Assembly (NCBI GenBank): GCA_020248405.1
Contig: JADCHQ010000017.1
Location: 1 to 64,000 of the forward strand
DNA: 64,000 bases
Reading direction: 5' to 3'
Origin: Rhodocyclaceae bacterium
Lineage (GTDB): Bacteria > Pseudomonadota > Gammaproteobacteria > Burkholderiales > Ga0077523
The notes under the pieces are model-generated. The model saw only the letters and a program-made list of their open reading frames with translations, made no database searches and had not been told where the DNA came from. Positions 58,846-64,000 of this stretch are shown piece by piece; position 1 is the stretch's first letter; each line of letters opens with the position of its first letter. The position numbers were made by a program, and so were the translations under genes.

Positions 58846-60669
58846 ATGAGCCAGGTTTCTTCCGTTTCATCCAGGGATCAGCTTCGCCCCCTCCTGCTTC
58901 GATTGTGGGGGCATATTGGTCCGCATCGCCGCATGCAATTCATGCTGGTGGCCGGCCTCACCACGCTCGCATCCTTTGCCGAAGTAGTAACCATCGGTAC
59001 GGTCATCCCCTTCCTTATGGCGTTGACCTCGCCCCAGACGCTGTACAAGCATGCCGCCGCGCAGTCGTTGATTGCTTTTCTCGGCATCAGCAGCAAAGAG
59101 GACCTGGTACTGGTGCTGACGTGCTGTTTCGCGGCCGCTTCTGTTGGTGCGGGCTTGTTGCGTGTCGCGCTTCTTTGGGCCAATGCGCATTTCTCCTCGC
59201 GAACCGGGGCCGATTTGAGCATCAGCATCTATCGCCGTACGCTATACCAACCCTACGCCGTGCACGTATCCCGCAACACGGCCGATGTCATCGGGGGAGT
59301 CACCATCAAGACCAGTGGTCTGGTCAGCAACGTCTTCAGTCCCGCGCTGACGTTGATGAGCACCATGATCATGATGCTGTCAATTCTTGGCGCCTTGGTC
59401 TTCATCGATCCAATGATCGCACTGGGCGCGCTGGGCGGGTTCGCATTGATCTACGGCGTCATCATGAAGTTCACGAGACGGCGACTGGCAAATAACAGTG
59501 AACGGACTACCCGAGAACTCAACCGCGCCATAAAAGTCCTGCAAGAAGGCTTGGGCGGCATTCGAGATGTTCTGATCGATGGCACGCAGAAGATCTACTG
59601 CGAAACCTACCGTCTCGCCGACCTGCGGATGCGTAACGCGCACGCCAACACCTTGTTCCTCAGCCAGTATCCGCGCTTCCTGATCGAGGCGCTGGGTACG
59701 GTCCTAATCGCCATCGTGGCTTATGTGCTGGCCGGCCGCGAGGCTGGAGTGGGAGAGGCCCTGCCGGTGCTTGGGGCGCTTGCTCTGGGCGCGCAGCGGA
59801 TGCTGCCAGTGGTCCAGCAAGGCTACGCCTCTTGGGCCAGTATCATAGGAAGCAGAGGGTATCTAGCCGACACCATTGCCTTGCTGGATCAACCGCTGCC
59901 CGAATACCTCGATACGAAGCCGATCGAGCCGCTTCGCTTCAAAAAAGAAATCTGCCTCAAACAGATCGCCTTTCGTTACACGCCAGACACTCCATGGGTT
60001 CTGAACAACGTCGACTTGACCATCGCCAAAGGCCGGTGCGTAGGATTTATCGGAGAAAGCGGTAGCGGGAAAAGCACGTTGCTCGACATTGTCATGGGGC
60101 TGCTTACACCCACAAGCGGCGCGCTCGAAGTCGATGGGCAAGTCATTTCGGTCGCCAACCAGCGTTCCTGGCAGGTGCTGGTCTCCCATGTTCCGCAGGC
60201 AATCTTTTTGACAGACAGCAGCGTGGCGGAAAACATTGCATTCGGTGTGCCGACGGAGGAGATTGACATGGATCGCGTGCGCCGGGCGGCGCGGCGTGCC
60301 CAGATCGCGGATTTGATCGAAAGCTGGCCAGGTGGCTACGGGGCCACTGTGGGGGAGCGCGGCGTGAAACTGTCAGGCGGGCAACGCCAGCGCATTGGGA
60401 TCGCCCGTGCTCTCTACAAGCAGGCCGAGGTCATCATCTTCGACGAAGCCACCAGCGCCCTGGATAATCAAACCGAAGAGGCCGTGATGCGCGCGATCGA
60501 AGGGCTGGGTAAGGATCTGACCATACTCATCATCGCCCATCGTCTTTCCACGCTGAGTATCTGCGATGAAATCGTAGAGATCAGCAATCAACGCATTTTG
60601 CGCATTGGCACCTATGCCGAGGTCGTTACGCAGCGTCAGGCGGCCAACGCGGTTTCCGAGCGAGCCTAA
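58846..60669 (+). CDS. ABC transporter, PglK-like lipid-linked glycan flippase
   Basis: A 607-residue half-transporter with an N-terminal membrane domain of six segments fused to an ATPase. Walker A is GESGSGKST, the signature LSGGQRQR and Walker B VIIFDEATSALD. The arrangement and the surrounding sugar genes fit PglK/WlaB-type flippases that move undecaprenyl-linked oligosaccharides across the inner membrane; an MsbA-like lipid or peptide exporter is the alternative. GC is clearly lower than upstream. ATG at 58846. The PseB-like gene starts three bases after the stop. Confidence 0.85.
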   Translation: MSQVSSVSSRDQLRPLLLRLWGHIGPHRRMQFMLVAGLTTLASFAEVVTIGTVIPFLMALTSPQTLYKHAAAQSLIAFLGISSKEDLVLVLTCCFAAASVGAGLLRVALLWANAHFSSRTGADLSISIYRRTLYQPYAVHVSRNTADVIGGVTIKTSGLVSNVFSPALTLMSTMIMMLSILGALVFIDPMIALGALGGFALIYGVIMKFTRRRLANNSERTTRELNRAIKVLQEGLGGIRDVLIDGTQKIYCETYRLADLRMRNAHANTLFLSQYPRFLIEALGTVLIAIVAYVLAGREAGVGEALPVLGALALGAQRMLPVVQQGYASWASIIGSRGYLADTIALLDQPLPEYLDTKPIEPLRFKKEICLKQIAFRYTPDTPWVLNNVDLTIAKGRCVGFIGESGSGKSTLLDIVMGLLTPTSGALEVDGQVISVANQRSWQVLVSHVPQAIFLTDSSVAENIAFGVPTEEIDMDRVRRAARRAQIADLIESWPGGYGATVGERGVKLSGGQRQRIGIARALYKQAEVIIFDEATSALDNQTEEAVMRAIEGLGKDLTILIIAHRLSTLSICDEIVEISNQRILRIGTYAEVVTQRQAANAVSERA

Positions 60670-60672
60670 TTC

Positions 60673-61671
60673 ATGCTCTCTAACGCATCCATACTCATCA
60701 CCGGCGGAACGGGCTCGTTCGGCAAGGCCTTTGTCCCAATGACACTCGCCAAGTACAACCCTGCGAGGCTGGTGGTGTTTTCACGCGATGAAATGAAGCA
60801 ATGGGACATGCAGCAGCAGTTCCAGGGCGACCGGCGCGTATTTTTCATGATCGGGGATGTGCGCGACCGTGCGCAGTTAGGCCGTGCCCTTGACGGCATC
60901 GACTACGTAGTTCACGCAGCCGCGACGAAGATAGTGCCCACGGCCGAGTACAACCCCTTCGAGTGTGTCAAGACCAACATCATCGGTGCAATGAACCTAA
61001 TCGATGCCTGCATCGACCACGGCATCAAGCGCGTTGTCGCGCTGTCCACGGACAAGGCGTCCAACCCAATCAACTTATATGGGGCCACCAAGCTGGCGTC
61101 TGACAAACTGTTCGTCGCCGCCAATGGCTATGCTGGTACCCACGACACGCGATTTTCGGTGGTGCGCTACGGTAACGTGATGGGATCCCGCGGGTCGGTC
61201 ATTCCTTTTTTCATGTCCTTGGCGGCGAGCGGTTCCCTGCCAATTACAGACACTCGTATGACGCGGTTCATGATCTCGCTGGAGCAGGGCGTAGAGCTCG
61301 TGTGGCACGCCTTTGAGGATATGCGGGGCGGAGAGATCTACGTCAAGAAGATTCCGTCCATGAATATCGTCGACATCGCGAGAGCCGTTGCGCCAGACGC
61401 CCAGCACAGAATCATCGGCATTCGCCCTGGCGAGAAGATCCATGAGCAAATGATCGGCCTCGAGGATGCGCCGTATACCTATGCTTACCAGGATCATTTC
61501 AAGATACTTCCGATGATTCACGACTGGTCGACGGATCCCTTGCGGATAAAGGGCGGCGCGAAGGTGTCGCCTGGATTCACTTACACATCGGATAACAACA
61601 CCGAGTGGATGTCGGTACGCGCGCTCCAGGAGTGGATTGTCGCCAATCGGCTGAAGATCGGAATGGCCTGA
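60673..61671 (+). CDS. pseB: UDP-GlcNAc 4,6-dehydratase (inverting), PseB-like
   Basis: A 332-residue short-chain dehydrogenase/reductase. LITGGTGSFGKAFV is the NAD-binding loop, STDKASNPINLYGATKLASD holds the catalytic residues, and YTSDNNTEWMSV is the PseB-type end. PseB converts UDP-GlcNAc to UDP-4-keto-6-deoxy-L-altro-HexNAc, the first step to pseudaminic acid and to L-FucNAc/L-QuiNAc type sugars. With the RmlD-like gene next to it, a branch toward an N-acetylated 6-deoxy-L-sugar is as likely as pseudaminic acid. Confidence 0.87.
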   Translation: MLSNASILITGGTGSFGKAFVPMTLAKYNPARLVVFSRDEMKQWDMQQQFQGDRRVFFMIGDVRDRAQLGRALDGIDYVVHAAATKIVPTAEYNPFECVKTNIIGAMNLIDACIDHGIKRVVALSTDKASNPINLYGATKLASDKLFVAANGYAGTHDTRFSVVRYGNVMGSRGSVIPFFMSLAASGSLPITDTRMTRFMISLEQGVELVWHAFEDMRGGEIYVKKIPSMNIVDIARAVAPDAQHRIIGIRPGEKIHEQMIGLEDAPYTYAYQDHFKILPMIHDWSTDPLRIKGGAKVSPGFTYTSDNNTEWMSVRALQEWIVANRLKIGMA

Positions 61672-61677
61672 GGCGCC

Positions 61678-62592
61678 GTGAAGCCATCGATGCTGATCAC
61701 GGGCGGGTCCGGGCTACTGGGCACGCGCTGGGCGTTGCAGATGCGCGACCGCTTCGAGATCACGCTCGGTCTTCACAAGCGCCAGACGGTCGTGCCTGGA
61801 GTTGGGGCGGAGTCGATCGCACTGGAGTCGACGGCGGCGGTGGCACGGTCGCTCGAGCGGCTCGGTGTAGAGGTTGTGGTCCATGCGGCGGCGCTGACAA
61901 GCGTGGAGGCCTGCGAAGCTGATCCCGCGTTGGCTTTTCGGGTTAACGCCAAGATGGCGGGAAACGTAGCGCGAGCTTGCGCGCTTTGTGGGGCGAAATT
62001 GATTCACATCTCGACGGACCACTTGTTCTCGGGAGAGGTCCCGCTACAGCCCGAGACCGCGCCCGTCGAGCCGTTGAACTGCTACGCGCGCACCAAGGCG
62101 GAGGGTGAGGCGCAGGCACTCGACGCCTGTCCGGGTGCCTTGGTGCTTCGCACCAACTTTTTCGGGTGGGGGCTTTCCTATCGACAGTCTTTTTCTGATC
62201 GGATCCTTGCAGCATTGCGCGCCGGCCAGTCGATTGGCCTTTTCACTGATGTTTTTTTTACCCCGATTCTCATGGCAAGGCTCATTGAGGCGGCGCACGA
62301 GCTTTACGAGAAGAACCAGAGTGGCGTGTTCAACTTGGTAGGCGACGAGCGGCTCTCCAAGTACGACTTCGGAGTTAGGCTGGCACAGCGCGTCGGGCTT
62401 GATCCGAGCCCCATCGTTCGCGTCAGGTTCAGGGATCGAGGTGACCTGGTCAGGCGCCCTTTCGATCTCAGCCTGAGCAATCGGAAGGCTTGCAGTATTC
62501 TGGGACGAGGCCTTGGTGATGTGGATGCGCAGATTGCCGGCCTGGTGGCTGAAGCAGCCGCTGCCGCGGGCATGGCTGCGGCGCGTGCATAG
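61678..62592 (+). CDS. RmlD-like nucleotide-sugar reductase
   Basis: A 304-residue extended SDR. LITGGSGLLGTRW, VVHAAALTSVEACE, HISTDHLFSGE and CYARTKAEGE follow the dTDP-4-dehydrorhamnose reductase pattern. Without rmlA/B/C nearby it is more likely to reduce the 4-keto product of the PseB-like enzyme (as WbvR does in L-QuiNAc synthesis) than to make rhamnose. GTG start at 61678, six bases after pseB. Confidence 0.82.
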   Translation: MKPSMLITGGSGLLGTRWALQMRDRFEITLGLHKRQTVVPGVGAESIALESTAAVARSLERLGVEVVVHAAALTSVEACEADPALAFRVNAKMAGNVARACALCGAKLIHISTDHLFSGEVPLQPETAPVEPLNCYARTKAEGEAQALDACPGALVLRTNFFGWGLSYRQSFSDRILAALRAGQSIGLFTDVFFTPILMARLIEAAHELYEKNQSGVFNLVGDERLSKYDFGVRLAQRVGLDPSPIVRVRFRDRGDLVRRPFDLSLSNRKACSILGRGLGDVDAQIAGLVAEAAAAAGMAAARA

Positions 62593-62643
62593 GGAGCGCG
62601 CACCTGTTGCGCGGTTAACAGTTCAGCCATTGATCAACTGGAT

Positions 62644-63648
62644 ATGAAGTCAAGCAAAGTACTCATTACCGGGGCCGATGGCTTCATTGGATCCCACCTG
62701 ACCGAGGCATTAGTACGCGAAGGCTACTCGGTACGTGCCTTCACGCAGTACAACTCCTTCAACTCGTGGGGGTGGCTGGACCAGTGCGCGGCTGACGTTG
62801 CGGGACACTTCGAGGTTTTTTCAGGGGACGTCCGGGATCCCCATGGCGTCAAGGAGGCAATGACTGGGTGCGAAGCCGTTTTGCATCTCGCGGCCCTGAT
62901 CGCAATTCCCTATTCGTATCACTCGCCCGACACCTATGTGGACACCAACGTCAAGGGGACGCTGAATGTCTTGCAGGCGGCCCGCGAACTTGGTGTGCGC
63001 CGCGTCCTGAACACCTCCACGAGTGAGGTTTACGGCACGGCCCGTTTCGTGCCGATCACGGAAGAGCATCCGCTGCAGGGGCAGTCGCCATATTCAGCAA
63101 CCAAGATCGCCGCCGATCAGCTCGCATTTTCCTTCTTCGCGTCCTTTGGCCTCCCCGTGGTGATCGTGCGCCCCTTCAATACTTATGGGCCGCGGCAATC
63201 GGCGCGTGCCGTCATCCCGTCCGTCATCACTCAGATCGCAAGCGGCAGGCGCCGGATCCAGCTGGGGGCGACGTCTCCCACCCGCGACTTCAACTTTGTC
63301 GCCGATACGGTGTCCGGTTTCGCGGCCGCGCTGCGGTCGGACGCGGGACTGGGCGAGGTTGTGAATTTCGGCAGCAACTTCGAGATTTCAGTGGGCGACA
63401 CGGTTTCGCTTATCGGCGAGGCCATGGGCGTTGACATTGAAGTGGTCACCGACGAAGCGCGCATGCGGCCGGAGGCATCGGAGGTGCACCGGCTCTGGGC
63501 CGACAATAGCAAGGCGCTGCGTCTATTTGGATGGCAGCCTGGGTATGGTGGTCGTGAGGGCTTGAAACGCGGGCTGGCGGAGACGGCGTCGTGGTTCCAG
63601 AAGCCCGAGAACCTCCGCGGCTACAAATCCAACATCTACAACGTGTAA
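62644..63648 (+). CDS. legB: NAD-dependent 4,6-dehydratase LegB
   Basis: A 334-residue SDR matching LegB, the 4,6-dehydratase that opens legionaminic acid synthesis. VLITGADGFIGSHLTEAL, AFTQYNSFNSWGWLD (a LegB hallmark), TSTSEVYGTARFVPI and PYSATKIAADQ are present. In Campylobacter LegB acts on GDP-GlcNAc. ATG at 62644. The LegC-type aminotransferase follows immediately. Confidence 0.9.
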   Translation: MKSSKVLITGADGFIGSHLTEALVREGYSVRAFTQYNSFNSWGWLDQCAADVAGHFEVFSGDVRDPHGVKEAMTGCEAVLHLAALIAIPYSYHSPDTYVDTNVKGTLNVLQAARELGVRRVLNTSTSEVYGTARFVPITEEHPLQGQSPYSATKIAADQLAFSFFASFGLPVVIVRPFNTYGPRQSARAVIPSVITQIASGRRRIQLGATSPTRDFNFVADTVSGFAAALRSDAGLGEVVNFGSNFEISVGDTVSLIGEAMGVDIEVVTDEARMRPEASEVHRLWADNSKALRLFGWQPGYGGREGLKRGLAETASWFQKPENLRGYKSNIYNV

Positions 63649-64000
63649 GTGGTGAAGACCAATCCCGACCTTGTAGTTCAATCGATCGCCGCCGTCCGCA
63701 GCGTGGTCGGGGCTCAGCCGGCCGCCCTTCATGAGCCGCGTTTCGCAGGCCGGGAGTGGCAGTACGTGAAGGAATGTATCGATTCGACGTTTGTCTCTTC
63801 GGTGGGCCGCTTCGTCGATCTCTTCGAGGCGCAACTGGCGGAATACACGGGCGCTCGCCATGTGGTGGCGGTGGTCAACGGTACGGCAGCGCTGCATGTC
63901 GCGCTGCGGTTGGCGGGGGTCATTGCTGGCGACGAGGTGCTCGTTCCAGCCCTGACCTTCATCGCGACCGCCAACGCAGTCAGCTACTGTGGTGCGACGC
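63649..64000 (+). CDS. legC: LegC-type aminotransferase, 5' part (cut by window edge)
   Basis: About 117 codons of a DegT/DnrJ/EryC1 PLP-dependent aminotransferase. VKECIDSTFVSSVGRFVDLF and ALHVALRLAGVIAGDEVLVP then ALTFIATANAVSYCGAT are typical of LegC, which aminates the LegB product. GTG at 63649 or 63652, directly after the legB stop. The active-site Lys lies beyond the window. Confidence 0.87.
   Translation, partial: MVKTNPDLVVQSIAAVRSVVGAQPAALHEPRFAGREWQYVKECIDSTFVSSVGRFVDLFEAQLAEYTGARHVVAVVNGTAALHVALRLAGVIAGDEVLVPALTFIATANAVSYCGAT

Overview
The window is GC-rich and tightly packed, and it looks like the chromosome of a betaproteobacterium. The indicators are two Bug/TctC-type periplasmic binding proteins, a lexA-imuA-imuB cassette, TrxC, a ydcSTUV-patD type polyamine locus and a DUF3563-like mini-protein. 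This is an inference from gene content only. No rRNA, tRNA or CRISPR array was found.

Layout. 1-2.0 kb holds wrecked exopolysaccharide genes: GfcC-like and YjbH-like remnants on the minus strand abut a truncated, frameshifted MraY/WecA-like sugar-phosphate transferase on the plus strand. 2.0-12.9 kb is mostly housekeeping: NYN-domain protein, glutathione reductase, YfcG-type GST, pdxH, a secreted arylsulfatase, an epoxide-hydrolase-like protein, an NSS sodium symporter, and a coupled phosphoribosyltransferase/serine hydrolase pair. 12.9-22.4 kb is a seven-gene minus-strand run in which a Lon-like protease is followed by an acetyl-CoA synthetase, 2-oxoacid dehydrogenase E1-alpha, E1-beta and E2, a stand-alone acyl carrier protein and a divergent GroEL with serine at the position of catalytic Asp52. 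22.5-27.3 kb is a translationally coupled group of enolase-superfamily enzyme, two Bug proteins and a DUF1254 protein.

27.3-30.8 kb is scarred. It holds an IS91-type transposase relic, an orphan secreted protein and a decayed partial copy of the second Bug gene. 30.8-39.7 kb carries a TetR regulator facing a small secreted protein, an RlmN-like radical SAM enzyme, a TPR/2OG-oxygenase, trxC, a GNAT, a glyoxalase-fold protein, LysR, a Tat-exported Acg-like protein and a SOUL protein. 39.8-42.9 kb is an SOS mutasome operon (lexA, a DUF559 nuclease-like gene, imuA, imuB) behind two adjacent LexA boxes.

43.1-48.9 kb contains a DUF1178 protein, a CobW GTPase, a cupin, formate-tetrahydrofolate ligase, an HNH endonuclease and an M48 lipoprotein protease. 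49.1-54.6 kb is a putrescine uptake and oxidation operon (ydcSTUV-patD) ending at a strong terminator. It is followed by an AbrB/Doc toxin-antitoxin pair and a copper P-type ATPase. After an IS5-type transposase relic, 58.8-64.0 kb opens a surface-glycan cluster of visibly lower GC: PglK-like flippase, PseB-like dehydratase, RmlD-like reductase, LegB and the start of LegC. It points to a nonulosonic (legionaminic-type) or related amino-sugar glycan and runs off the right edge.
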